Source: Sphingobacteriales bacterium
Lineage (GTDB): Bacteria; Bacteroidota; Bacteroidia; Chitinophagales; LD1
Assembly: GCA_018262795.1 (NCBI GenBank)
Contig: JADFDM010000004.1
Location: 1 to 64,000, forward strand
Length of the DNA stretch: 64,000 nucleotides
Direction: 5' to 3'
Below, piece after piece: positions 1 to 9,153 of the stretch (its first letter is position 1; each line of letters begins with the position of its first letter). The position numbers and the translations under genes were made by a program. Below the pieces are notes generated by a model. That model had not been told where the DNA came from, did no database searches, and saw only the letters and a list, made by a program, of their open reading frames with translations.

Positions 1-1088
1 TCACCAAGAACATCAAAGGCAGAAAAACCGATGTGCAGGACTGCCAATGGATTCAAAAACTCCACAGTATTGGATTGCTCACCGGAAGTTTTCTTCCGGA
101 TGCTGCCACCGAACAACTCAGAACGTACTGCCGGCACCGGACTAATTTGTTAGAGCAAGCTGCCGACACTGCCCGGAAAATGCAGAAGTATTTACGGCTG
201 CTCAATCTGCGCTTAGATGTGGTGGTCAATGACATTTGTGGTCTCACCGGACTATCCATCATTCAGGCTATTTGCAACGGAGAAACCAATCCTGAAAAAT
301 TAGCAGCACTTCGCAATGGCAATTGCAAAAAATCGGAAGCGGAAATTGCCAAAGCATTACAAACCAATGGTAGAAAAGATTACCTCTTTGCTTTGAATCA
401 GGAATTGGAAATGTATTATCACCTCCAAACAAAAATTGCTTTGTGCGATAAGGAGATTGAAAAAATGTTGAACGAACAAATCAACAACGATGATGAGAAG
501 CGACAACACTATATTGACAAAAAAGCGCACAAAAAAATCAATAAAAACACGCCTAAGAATATAGACCTCAATCTCGCGAGCTATCAACTTTTTGAAGGTG
601 TTGATTTGCTCGCCATAGAAGGCGTGAGTTATTCTACCATCCTTACTTTAATCAGCGAAGTAGGCTTGGAGGGAATTAAAAAATTCCCAACTGCCAAGCA
701 GTTTGCCAGTTGGCTGCGCCTCTCTCCAAACAACAAAATCAGTGGCGGTAAAGTGTTGAGCAATAAAATTCCGAAAGGAAGTAACCGGTTAAAAATTGCT
801 TTGCGCAATGCCGCCAATGCCATTGGCAACTTAAAAGATTCCACGCCTCTTTCCGATTTCTTTAAACGAATCAATTTTAGAAAAGGAAGAGTGTCGGCAA
901 CCAGTGCAACAGCAAGAAAACTTGCAGTCATCATCTGGAACATGGTCACTAAAAAAGTTCCCTACATCAATCCCGAAAACTATCTCTTCCTTGACCAAAA
1001 AAGAAAACTCGCTGCCCTACATCGCATCAAAAAGCAAATTGATAAATTCGCTCTCACTGACAAAGACCTCGGCTTTACAAAGACCTGA
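1..1088 (+). CDS. IS110-family transposase, 5' end outside window
   Basis: This DEDD-type transposase moves an IS110-family insertion sequence by a recombinase-like mechanism. The frame is open from base 3, and the first visible residues include the family signature KTDVQDCQWIQKL, so the true start lies upstream of the window. The N-terminal RuvC-like domain (DEDD_Tnp_IS110) covers the first part. A charged linker follows, and then the Transposase_20 domain with LLAIEGVSYSTILTLISEVG and the serine-containing block WLRLSPNNKISGGKV, which houses the catalytic Ser in this family. About 360 residues are visible and the reading frame is intact, so the copy may be active. IS110 elements lack classical terminal inverted repeats, so the right end of the element cannot be placed with certainty. 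Confidence 0.93.
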   Translation, partial: TKNIKGRKTDVQDCQWIQKLHSIGLLTGSFLPDAATEQLRTYCRHRTNLLEQAADTARKMQKYLRLLNLRLDVVVNDICGLTGLSIIQAICNGETNPEKLAALRNGNCKKSEAEIAKALQTNGRKDYLFALNQELEMYYHLQTKIALCDKEIEKMLNEQINNDDEKRQHYIDKKAHKKINKNTPKNIDLNLASYQLFEGVDLLAIEGVSYSTILTLISEVGLEGIKKFPTAKQFASWLRLSPNNKISGGKVLSNKIPKGSNRLKIALRNAANAIGNLKDSTPLSDFFKRINFRKGRVSATSATARKLAVIIWNMVTKKVPYINPENYLFLDQKRKLAALHRIKKQIDKFALTDKDLGFTKT

Positions 1089-1526
1089 TTTCTAAGCAAC
1101 GAGAGAAACGTTAGTCAGAACCCTGTTTTAGTGTGGTTGTAATTCTTTAAGTAACGTGTGACAATTAGACAAATAATAAAAACATCGGCAAAGCCGTTTG
1201 CTATGCTTCAGCAAAAAAATAGCGATAATGCTCGTCCATCTTTTAATAAAGCGGCATCATCCCAATTTTTTTGCGCTGACGCAGAAAACAGCCGAATCCA
1301 AAACAGCCAACAGCCCGGTGCTGTTGTTCTGAATTAGAATTTCGCTAATGTTTATAAAATGTGCTGAAATCTTTACGAGAAAATGAAGATTATAAATTAT
1401 ACGAAACATACTTTTAGCAATTAAGAAAAAAATCTTTTCACCCGCTCCGCGTTAACCACACACTAACAAGAGCAGAAAATTACCTCTATGGAATCAAAGA
1501 GTAAACCCATTATTTGTTTTCGGAAG
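1089..1526. other. Non-coding flank right of IS110 transposase
   Basis: No gene is seen here. The stretch is AT-rich and must contain the right end of the IS110 element and the upstream region of the next T9SS gene. Small hairpins are visible, for example CAACAGC-CCGGT-GCTGTTG at 1308-1326 and a CGGCAAAGCCG stem near 1185. In IS1111-type members of this family the structured guide (bridge) RNA lies in the right-hand non-coding end; in the IS110 subgroup it lies on the left, which is outside this window. Whether an RNA is made from this stretch cannot be decided from the sequence. Confidence 0.4.
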
Positions 1527-4500
1527 ATGATGAACAAAAGAACAATCTTGTTTCTTGTCTTTGCATTTTGCATGACCAATGAAAGCAAAGCGCAAAACAT
1601 TCAAATAACTCCTGTCGTTCAACCCACACAAGGCGGACATACACAGGTAGGTAATTTTGTTTTAGATTTTACAATAGGTGAACCGGTATACGCACCTTTG
1701 AAAAACGGCAACCTGATGCTAACACAGGGTTTTGAACAACCGGAGAAACCATTGCCACCGGTTGCGCCTGCATCACAAACAGTTTGTTCCGACACAGCTT
1801 ACACATTTGTTTTAAGTAATGTGAGAGCCGGTGCAGGTGGAGACAAAGTAGAATGGAGTTTAAATTCAAATTGCTCTGACAGCAATATTATAGCCATCGG
1901 TGGAACAATATCAGTAACTGTTGCTGTTGGCACTTCCGACACCGTATGGATAAGAAGCAGAGTAAGCGGAAGTGGTTTAGTAAGCAACAGTATCGTTTCC
2001 ACCGTGCTTACTGTCAATCTTAAACCCGAATCACCAACACCACCGGCACCGGTGAGTGTGGCGAGTGATACTCCTGTTGTTTTTGTTTTTGAAAACATAC
2101 AAGCGGGTTTTGGAGCCAATCAAATGGAATGGGCATTGGACAGCAACTTTACAAGTTCGCATATTGATACACCGCTTTGCACAATCAATTTAACTATACC
2201 GCCCGATTCATTCCAATTGATTTGGCTACGAAGTAAAGACACAGCCACCGGCTGTATGAGTGATACAAGAACTACCATTGTTATTGTTGACACCATCGGT
2301 GTTCCGCATATTATTTACGATTCTGTAATGACAATCTGCACCGGAACATCTACCATGTTCAGTGTGGCAAATAGCGATACCGCTTTGCGTTACGATTTAA
2401 AAGTAGATACCGTAATAGTTGCAACTTCCTTTGGCAACGACACTACTTTAAATTTAAGCACCGGTAATGTAGATACAACAACTGTTTTTGTTATTTACAG
2501 AACAGACACAATCGCTCACACAACAGTTGCCATAGATACTATTCTAATAATGCCGATTGCTGCGGTTGATACTCCATTTTTTTTAGAAGGAGATACTTTT
2601 GTTTTCATACAAGATACAGTTTGCTACCAAGCGGCTGCTAATAACGGCAACAAAATTATTTACAGTATAATTAGCGGCAGCACAACTATTGATTCTTTAA
2701 CCGGTTGTGTAGATAGTATACGTGGTAATTTTACAGTGAAGGCAACTGCTTACGGTGAAACAAGTTGCGGCTCTGCCTATATTACGCGAGTCGTACACGT
2801 TACAACAATATCAGCACCGGTAGTGTTTGATAAATTTGTGTTGATAGACAGCCCCAAAGTGGTAAGTGTTACGCTTGATACTATTATAGTAGGAATCGGT
2901 GGAGATGAAATTGAATGGGCAACGAATGAGCGATTTGATAGTTCTTATTTTGTGGCTTCACCGGCTGTTATTAGTATTGATTTAGAAGCTGGCAGTGACA
3001 CTGTTATTTGGGTGCGTAGCCATGACAGCGATAAGAATAAACATAGCCGCGCTAAAAAAGCAACTGTTGGTGTAAATTTAAAGCAGCTAAGCGCAGGGTT
3101 ATTAGATAAAAGCAAATGGGATATTATAGATACAAAAAGTGATGAATTTAGTGTAAATGATTATCCCGACCAATATGTTGACGATTTGCAAAATCACAAT
3201 TTCCCAAAGTACGACCAATTCAGACACAAATGGAATTTGATTTACGATTATGACGGAGGACCTGCCGATGCGAACAACATAAATAACTACACTCTTTTTG
3301 GAAATATTCATCCGCCAAGCGAACCGAATAAAGCAGAAGTTGAACTTTACGATTGGGGCAATTGCCCTGTTAATCCTAATGGGCAAGGCGGCACTGGTAG
3401 CGGACACGAAGTAAGTTTTTCAAACGGCATTGCTCATCTTACGGCTACAAAGTTTAATTCTCCGGTAACTGCTACAGATGGCACTACTACCGGAACTTTC
3501 ACCTATCATTCAGGCATGCTGAGCAGTTATTTTACCATTCCTATGACCAATAGCATGTGGGAACTACGATGCAAAGTTCCTTCAAATACTTATACAGGGC
3601 ATGGGTCGTTTCCCGCTTTTTGGAACTGGTCTTGGGCGGCAGATTTTACAATTTTTGACTGGACAAACAGAACTAACTCAAAATCTGCCACCTCTGACCA
3701 GAATCAACGCGATGCCAACGGAAACACTTATAATTGTGCTATGGAGGTTTTCAGACAAACTCCATGCGGCTTTGATGAGGACTGGCATACTTTTACTTTA
3801 GTCACAACCCCTACAGAAGTTCTTCGGTTTATTGACGGAAAAGAAACATGGTCTTCTGTTATTCATAATTCAAATTTCCCATCAGGTAGATGGCCGCTTG
3901 GAATCGCTTCCGGCTTCAGTTTAGATGCGCCTATCTTCATAAACCATGAAGTTTACGATTGGGGAAATGGTTCTGCGCCTTCATGGAATAGTGCTGATTT
4001 ACAGATAGATTATTTTAGATGCTACCAACCTAAATCTGCATACACACAAAATCCGGTAGTGCTGCAAAATACTTTACCATACGGATATGCAAGAACCCTT
4101 GAAAGTCCTAATTTTTATTATTTCTCTCAATCGAATAATAATATTGGCATTAATAGATTTAATCATAACAGTTGGTTCATTGGTACAAAGCCTAACAGCA
4201 AAATTTGTCTTGAAACCGCATTGTCTTTCACCAAAATTTATTACACCAGTAACAATAATATGTGCTATAACGTGTACGAAAATAGCGGAATATGGTATGA
4301 TTACTGGCTCGGCAATTACGGACACTGGGTAACAGATGTAAAAGGAGAGGTTACAACCGATAACCTCGGTAGAACTTATTACCTGAGTACAAACAGTAAT
4401 AAACTAAAATACTTTGCATGGCTAAGCTCACAAAATAATTGGTTTAACTTCGAAACCGGAATGACAAATTGCGCGGGCTATATTAATGCTGATAATCACG

Positions 4501-5525
4501 GTAAGGTTTTCTACAAAGGGACTGATAATAATTTATATGTATGGGTAACAACTGGGTTAATCAGCGGTTACTACAGTAAAATTACCACCGATGGTTCTGT
4601 GAACGGAGGTTTAGCAGTGGCTAAATGTGGGTGCATTGTATTTTACCGCGACTTTCAGAATAAGCTAAGGCAGCTTACTTGGTATAACGGATGGAGACCG
4701 GTTATAACCGTAGTCAACCAAACTATTGTTACAAATTCTGTTACGTTAGACGAAGCCAATTCTATGGTATATTTTATTGGAAGCGATTATGCTGTTTATT
4801 CCTACGCATGGGACTTTAACGGAGTAAATAATAATGCAAATGCCTTTAAACGGTTAGGGTATGGAACTTGTACAAATAATGCACTATCCGACATAGCGTT
4901 GAGTGAAGATGGTAATTACATTTACTACCGTGCAACCGATAACAAAATATGGTATTACTTTAACGACCATGACCCAAAAGTTTCAGGAGGCAACTGGAAC
5001 AAAACACCTCTTAGTACTTATTCTGCAGGAGGTCCAATCGTTGTTGACCAAAAAAGTAAAGGTGGACGACTCTTTTATAGAAGTGATGGCACGGGTGGTA
5101 TCTTGTGTAAAGTAAATTGGGTTATTGCAGATAACCCGATTGCATGTCCAAATGCCAATGGCTTTGTTCCTATAGCATCATATAAAACCGATGGAACTGA
5201 TACTCAAAGCAAGAATGAAAATAACGATACTCCGACTGCGAAAGATGTAAGGGATAGTTCAGAGCGATTGAACATTTTAGTTTATCCTAACCCATCTAAA
5301 GGAACTTTTACATTCAAAATAACTGACGTTAAAGACGAAACAGATGTAATTATGAAAATTGAGGAAATAAATGGCAGGGAGATAACCGAGTTTAAAAAAC
5401 ATATTCAGTCCGGCAAAAACGAAGAATTGATTTGGGATGCCGGTGGTATGAGCGGAGGGCTATACTATTATCATGCAACCTTTTCTAATGGAAGAAGTTC
5501 TATGGGGAAACTGGTTAAAATGTAA
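1527..5525 (+). CDS. Giant T9SS surface protein with GH16-like fold and beta-propeller
   Basis: A predicted secreted, cell-surface protein of about 1332 residues. The start at 1527 was chosen because the signal peptide MMNKRTILFLVFAFCMT begins there; an upstream ATG at 1488 adds 13 residues. After the signal come three degenerate Ig-like repeats (motif GGDxxEWxxxxxFxSS...IWVRS). A GH16/laminarinase-like jelly roll spans about residues 539-840 (MWELRCKVPSN...FPAFW, FIDGKETW, LQIDYFRCY). A Trp/Tyr-rich propeller-like repeat region follows (VFYKGTDNNLYVW, IYYRATDNKIWYYF). The C-terminal T9SS sorting domain starts at about 1250 (ILVYPNPSKGTF, GLYYYHATFSNG). The GH16 catalytic motif ExDxxE is replaced by DFTIFD (residues 706-711), so hydrolytic activity is doubtful and a glycan-binding role is more likely. 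The next gene begins 3 bases after the stop, suggesting co-transcription. Confidence 0.85.
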   Translation: MMNKRTILFLVFAFCMTNESKAQNIQITPVVQPTQGGHTQVGNFVLDFTIGEPVYAPLKNGNLMLTQGFEQPEKPLPPVAPASQTVCSDTAYTFVLSNVRAGAGGDKVEWSLNSNCSDSNIIAIGGTISVTVAVGTSDTVWIRSRVSGSGLVSNSIVSTVLTVNLKPESPTPPAPVSVASDTPVVFVFENIQAGFGANQMEWALDSNFTSSHIDTPLCTINLTIPPDSFQLIWLRSKDTATGCMSDTRTTIVIVDTIGVPHIIYDSVMTICTGTSTMFSVANSDTALRYDLKVDTVIVATSFGNDTTLNLSTGNVDTTTVFVIYRTDTIAHTTVAIDTILIMPIAAVDTPFFLEGDTFVFIQDTVCYQAAANNGNKIIYSIISGSTTIDSLTGCVDSIRGNFTVKATAYGETSCGSAYITRVVHVTTISAPVVFDKFVLIDSPKVVSVTLDTIIVGIGGDEIEWATNERFDSSYFVASPAVISIDLEAGSDTVIWVRSHDSDKNKHSRAKKATVGVNLKQLSAGLLDKSKWDIIDTKSDEFSVNDYPDQYVDDLQNHNFPKYDQFRHKWNLIYDYDGGPADANNINNYTLFGNIHPPSEPNKAEVELYDWGNCPVNPNGQGGTGSGHEVSFSNGIAHLTATKFNSPVTATDGTTTGTFTYHSGMLSSYFTIPMTNSMWELRCKVPSNTYTGHGSFPAFWNWSWAADFTIFDWTNRTNSKSATSDQNQRDANGNTYNCAMEVFRQTPCGFDEDWHTFTLVTTPTEVLRFIDGKETWSSVIHNSNFPSGRWPLGIASGFSLDAPIFINHEVYDWGNGSAPSWNSADLQIDYFRCYQPKSAYTQNPVVLQNTLPYGYARTLESPNFYYFSQSNNNIGINRFNHNSWFIGTKPNSKICLETALSFTKIYYTSNNNMCYNVYENSGIWYDYWLGNYGHWVTDVKGEVTTDNLGRTYYLSTNSNKLKYFAWLSSQNNWFNFETGMTNCAGYINADNHGKVFYKGTDNNLYVWVTTGLISGYYSKITTDGSVNGGLAVAKCGCIVFYRDFQNKLRQLTWYNGWRPVITVVNQTIVTNSVTLDEANSMVYFIGSDYAVYSYAWDFNGVNNNANAFKRLGYGTCTNNALSDIALSEDGNYIYYRATDNKIWYYFNDHDPKVSGGNWNKTPLSTYSAGGPIVVDQKSKGGRLFYRSDGTGGILCKVNWVIADNPIACPNANGFVPIASYKTDGTDTQSKNENNDTPTAKDVRDSSERLNILVYPNPSKGTFTFKITDVKDETDVIMKIEEINGREITEFKKHIQSGKNEELIWDAGGMSGGLYYYHATFSNGRSSMGKLVKM

Positions 5526-5528
5526 TTT

Positions 5529-7166
5529 ATGCAACGGTTTACCATTTCTCTTTTATTCGTCTTTTCAACTTTCGCAGTTACCGGTCAACAAACATTGGTT
5601 AAACAGTGGGACAAGCGGTTTGGGGGGGGCAGATACGATGCTTTTTTGAGTTTAATTCAAACAACAGACAAAGGGTTTATGTTATGCGGAGCTTCCAACT
5701 CAAGCATAAACGGAGATAAAACGCAGGACGATTGGGATATTACACATACCACTTCAGATGGATGGATTTTAAAAATTGATTCCACAGGTAACAAATTATG
5801 GGATAAAAGATTCGGTGGGTACTCTAACGATAATGTTATTAGAATCCAACAAACTTTTGACGGTGGATTCATACTTGCAAGCATTTCTTATTCCGATACG
5901 GGAGGAGATAAATCTCAACCAAATTGGGGTAATACAGATTATTGGGTTGTAAAAATTGATTCAAATGGTAATAAACAATGGGATAAACGTTTCGGGGGTG
6001 CTTTAGAGGAAGATTTTACGAGTGTAATACAAGCAAAGGATTCAGGCTATGTTTTAGCCGGTTGGTCAAAATCGTCTGTTAGCGGTGATAAAACACAGAA
6101 TAATTGGGATATTACAAATAATCACTATGATAATTGGGTAGTTAAAATTGATGCGTTAGGCAATAAGCAATGGGATAAACGTTTCGGTGGTGTAGATAAT
6201 GAACTTATGTATGCGGGTTGTTTATTGCAAGCCAACGATGGTGGTTATTTAATAGGCAGTCCTTCTGCTTCGGGAATAAGCGGTGATAAGACCCAAGCCA
6301 GTATAGGATGGTATGATTACTGGATTGTAAAAATGGATTCAAATGGTAATAAAATATGGGACAAAAGTTATTGTGGCTTAGATGTGGATGACCTCACCTC
6401 AATTATTTCAACAGTTGATAACGGCTTTCTGTTAGGAGGATTCTCTTATTCCGATACCGGTGCAGATAAGACACAACCTAATTGGGGGGGGAAAGATTAT
6501 TGGATAATAAAAATTGATTCTGCAGGTAATAAACTTTGGGATAAAGATTATGGAGGCACTGGCAATGAAGAGTTATATAACCTATATGCAACTAATGACG
6601 GAGGCTATTTATTAGCTGGAACTTCGGAATCTGATATTAGTGGCGATAAGTCAGAGGATAATTTATCGCTTTTGCAGGCATGGCTTATAAAAACAGATTC
6701 AGCCGGAAATAAAGAATGGGATAAAACAATTCTCATTGACAGTTTTGCGTATAACGTTTACGCAATGCAAACAAATGATGGTTGCTACATAGTAGGCAAT
6801 AGCACTAAAGCCCAAATAGCGGGATATAAAACACAAGCAAGTTGGGGTAGTTATGATTACTGGGTAATGAAATTTTGCATTGATTCAGTAACCGCCATAA
6901 ACGAACTGACCTCACAAACACAAATTGCAGTTTACCCCAACCCCTTTACAAACGACTTATCTATTTCTTTGCAAACAGAGAACACCCACGAAGCAATTTT
7001 TACCATTGCCGACTTAACCGGTAAAACAATTTACCGCAGAGAGGAGACCAACCTTGCAAGCAACTACACAAAAATGCTTGACCTGAGCCACCTCACAAAT
7101 GGAATTTACTTTGTAACCATTTCCTGTCAAGGTAACGCAACAACAAAAAAAATAATCAAACAGTAA
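5529..7166 (+). CDS. T9SS repeat protein with WDKRFGG/DGGF repeats
   Basis: A predicted secreted protein of 545 residues with an N-terminal signal peptide (MQRFTISLLFVFSTFAVTG). Six to seven repeats of about 65 residues follow, each with the core WDKRFGG...DGGFLLAG.S.S...GDKTQ..WG..DYW.VKIDS.GNK; such repeats are usually taken to be propeller blades. It ends with a T9SS type A sorting domain (IAVYPNPFTNDLSI ... LTNGIYFVTI ... KIIKQ). It starts 3 bases after the stop of the giant upstream protein and is followed by a strong terminator, so the two probably form a transcription unit. Two runs of eight G (5622-5629 and 6484-6491) lie inside the reading frame. No enzymatic motif is seen; a role in surface binding or adhesion is a guess. 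Confidence 0.85.
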   Translation: MQRFTISLLFVFSTFAVTGQQTLVKQWDKRFGGGRYDAFLSLIQTTDKGFMLCGASNSSINGDKTQDDWDITHTTSDGWILKIDSTGNKLWDKRFGGYSNDNVIRIQQTFDGGFILASISYSDTGGDKSQPNWGNTDYWVVKIDSNGNKQWDKRFGGALEEDFTSVIQAKDSGYVLAGWSKSSVSGDKTQNNWDITNNHYDNWVVKIDALGNKQWDKRFGGVDNELMYAGCLLQANDGGYLIGSPSASGISGDKTQASIGWYDYWIVKMDSNGNKIWDKSYCGLDVDDLTSIISTVDNGFLLGGFSYSDTGADKTQPNWGGKDYWIIKIDSAGNKLWDKDYGGTGNEELYNLYATNDGGYLLAGTSESDISGDKSEDNLSLLQAWLIKTDSAGNKEWDKTILIDSFAYNVYAMQTNDGCYIVGNSTKAQIAGYKTQASWGSYDYWVMKFCIDSVTAINELTSQTQIAVYPNPFTNDLSISLQTENTHEAIFTIADLTGKTIYRREETNLASNYTKMLDLSHLTNGIYFVTISCQGNATTKKIIKQ

Positions 7167-7178
7167 ATCCAAAAACGC

Positions 7179-7212
7179 AAACAGCCCCTCGGTTTAACCG
7201 AGGGGCTGTTTT
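7179..7212 (+). terminator. Strong intrinsic terminator, probably bidirectional
   Basis: A near-perfect 16-bp stem, AAACAGCCCCTCGGTT pairing with AACCGAGGGGCTGTTT around a single-base centre, is followed by TTTT. It sits 12 bases after the stop of the T9SS repeat protein and between converging genes, so it can stop transcription from both sides. Confidence 0.9.
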
Positions 7213-7220
7213 GCTTCATG

Positions 7221-7254
7221 CTCCCCTCTCCTTGGGAGAGGGTCGGGGGTGAGG
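7221..7254. repeat. REP-like palindrome
   Basis: A GC-rich imperfect palindrome with core CCCTCTCC-TT-GGGAGAGGG and the continuation TCGGGGGTGAGG. Near-identical palindromes are scattered between genes in many bacterial genomes. It lies immediately downstream of the minus-strand pseudogene stop and next to the terminator. Confidence 0.55.
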
Positions 7255-8491
7255 TTACTCAAACGTAATCTTCCAATGTCCCTGACCGCCACCAATATTT
7301 TGAACATTCAGAAAATTGCCTTGCATTCCTATTCCTGTTTGTGAAGCAAATTCATTGGCTGTTTTAGAAATACTTTGACCGACTTGCACATCAATAAACA
7401 TTCCCCCGCCATTGCCGTCAGTCGGATTCTTAGCAGCATAAAAACGCATCGCGCTACCGGTTACTTCTAAAGTAACACTGATTATTTTATTTCCATCAAT
7501 GCTTTTAATCTCAATATTTGAAACAGCACCTTGCATTAAATCTCCTTCTCTCACAATACCGGTGGTCATTACAATCTTTCTTCGCAAATCCTTTCCGGCA
7601 GCAATGTGAACGTTTGTTTCGCTAATTGCTTTGTAGCCGTCTTTGCTCCATTTAAAATCAAAATCACCCACCGGTAACTTGGTTACACCGTATTTCCCTT
7701 TCACATCCGTTTCTGTTTCTGCAACTTTAGTAGAAGTTCCAGTTTGATAAATCACAAACTCAACTCCTTTCACCGGTGCATCATTTTCATCCAACACAAC
7801 GCCTCTAACTTTTGCCGATGATGTTCCCAAATCAATAATCTCTCTCGATTGTTTGTACCCGTCAAAAAAATTTTTGTTGGAACTCTTCAAAGTGTTCGCC
7901 ATTTTATCAAGTTGTTTCACCAACAAATTATCAATCACATCGCGCAGCATTTCACCGGCTTGCTTCTTCGCCTGACTTTTAGTAATTAATGCCTGTCTTG
8001 GATTCTGCGAAGCAGTTCTATACAAATCAATACTCGTTTGTAAATCCGTTACATCACCGGCACTCACACCAAAAGGACTTGCCCCGACAATATTTGTATT
8101 TCCCGACAATATTTGTATTTGTTGCATCGTGTATTGCTTCGCATACATCGTCAACATCTTCTTTCTTTAAACCATTCAATTTTGATTCACTAAAATTTAC
8201 CAATGCCGCTAACGTGTTATTGTTATTTGCATTCGCAAAAGCGAGAGTTGCGTTAGCACATTTCAGCGCAAGCGCAGTCATGGCAACGCGCAAACCTTTT
8301 GTGTCGAGCGTAACGCCCTTAGTTGTTCCTTCGCCAATTTGATTGAGCGAATTAATTAAAACAACTTTTCCTTTTACAACCGTTAGCACGGCTGCAAATC
8401 CGGTAATGCCGGAAGTAGCTGCGGTGTTAGCATCGCAGAAACCGGTGGTGGTGTTAATCATGTTAACCCTGTTACTGTTTGTCGTTTTCAT
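7255..8491 (-). pseudogene. Frameshifted gene for a hypothetical protein with a carboxypeptidase-like Ig domain
   Basis: Two overlapping minus-strand frames (145 and 300 codons) are halves of one gene of about 405 codons. They are put out of frame by a 19-bp exact tandem duplication at 8083-8120. Removing one copy joins DVCEAIHDATNTNIV to GASPFGVSAGDVTDLQ with no gap. The N-terminal half is helical, Ala/Asn-rich and without a clear signal peptide (starts MKTTNSNRVNMINTTTGF). The middle holds a carboxypeptidase-regulatory-like beta-sandwich (VRGVVLDENDAPVKGVEFVIY...GKYGVTKLPVGDFDFKWSKDGYKA), and the tail is beta-rich. Function is unknown. It is either a recent pseudogene, a phase-variable gene or an assembly error; the rest of both frames looks undecayed. 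Confidence 0.8.
8083..8120. repeat. 19-bp exact tandem duplication causing a frameshift
   Basis: CCCGACAATATTTGTATTT occurs twice back to back (8083-8101 and 8102-8120). Because 19 is not a multiple of 3, the duplication shifts the minus-strand gene out of frame; one copy alone would keep it open. Confidence 0.95.
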
Positions 8492-8671
8492 AGTTTTTGG
8501 TTTTTGTTTGTGAACTAATTTCTTCCTAAACGAAAACCATATTCATTTTATTATTTCACCACTCAACTTTTTAAAAGATTTTAAGAAATATGACAATACT
8601 GTGACATTTCCTCTGACAAAAGCCATAGTTTTAGTAATTTCTATCGCGGTTTTGCGAAAAACAGAGACCGG

Positions 8672-8966
8672 TTGGCAAATAAATTAAACGGGTTGGCAGT
8701 CAAATCGAATCGCTTGGCAAATAATACGAACAGATTGGCAAATAAATTTGTTCGCTTGGCGAATAAATTAAGATAGCGTGTCAACCAAAAGAAATGATTT
8801 GGCATCCAAACTTACTGACTTGGCACATTATACAAATGATTTGGCAAATAAATTCAACCGCTTGGCAAATTACAGAAACGTGATGGCAACCAAACTCGTT
8901 AGCTTGGCAGACAAATTCTGTTGACTGTCAACCAAATTAAATCGCTTGGCGCAAAAACTAAACGCG
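8672..8966. repeat. 21-bp degenerate tandem repeat array, about 14 units
   Basis: Units with the core TTGGCAAATAAATT begin at 8672, 8693, 8714, 8735, 8756, 8778, 8799, 8820, 8841, 8862, 8883, 8904, 8925 and 8946. The spacing is exactly 21 bases, with one 1-base slip between 8756 and 8778. Weaker matches (GTGGC, TTGGA) continue to about 8995. The array is best explained as the DNA of a heptad-coding repeat. Confidence 0.9.
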
Positions 8967-9104
8967 CGTGGCGTTGGAACCAATACAAAAGTCGTTGGAC
9001 TTCTTGCACCGGTAAACAAATTCATTGACCGGTTCAATCATTTCGCACCGGTGGACAAAAAACAAGTGTGTCGAATACATCAACGCAATTGCACTCACAT
9101 TTAA
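8672..9104 (+). pseudogene. Decayed heptad-repeat (coiled-coil) gene
   Basis: Translated from 8672, the sequence reads LANKLNG, LAVKSNR, LANNTNR, LANKFVR, LANKLR and then a TAG at 8774. One base out of phase, from 8778, it continues as VSTKRND, LASKLTD, LAHYTND, LANKFNR, LANYRNV, MATKLVS, LADKFC, a TGA at 8922, then LSTKLNR and LAQKLNA. A degenerate tail runs to a TAA at 9102-9104. The seven-residue period with Leu-Ala at fixed places predicts a coiled coil. Codons vary synonymously between units (aat/aac, cgc/aga, tta/ctt/cta/ctc), which argues that the repeat was once translated. One frameshift and one nonsense codon separate it from an open frame, and no start codon is visible. The family is not recognised. 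Confidence 0.6.
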
Positions 9105-9153
9105 ACTTGCGCATTCGTAAATTTATTTAGCACAAGTTTAAAAGAGAGTGCAA
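9089..9153. repeat. Imperfect inverted repeat with 21-base arms
   Basis: The arms TTGCACTCACATTTAAACTTG (9089-9109, 21 bases) and its near reverse complement at 9133-9153 differ only in a short central stretch. Outer 8-bp and inner 10-bp blocks match exactly around a 23-base loop. It lies at the end of the decayed heptad gene and could fold as a hairpin. No T-run follows, so it is not a typical terminator. Confidence 0.7.

Noticed and set aside
1488-1526. Upstream ATG for the giant T9SS protein
   Set aside because: It would add 13 residues before a signal peptide that starts naturally at 1527; kept as an alternative only.
8672-8966. 21-bp array as CRISPR or as a phased protein-binding site
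   Set aside because: No spacers between units, and variation between units is largely synonymous at codon level, so a former coding repeat fits better than a DNA-binding array (21 bp also equals two helical turns, so this was considered).
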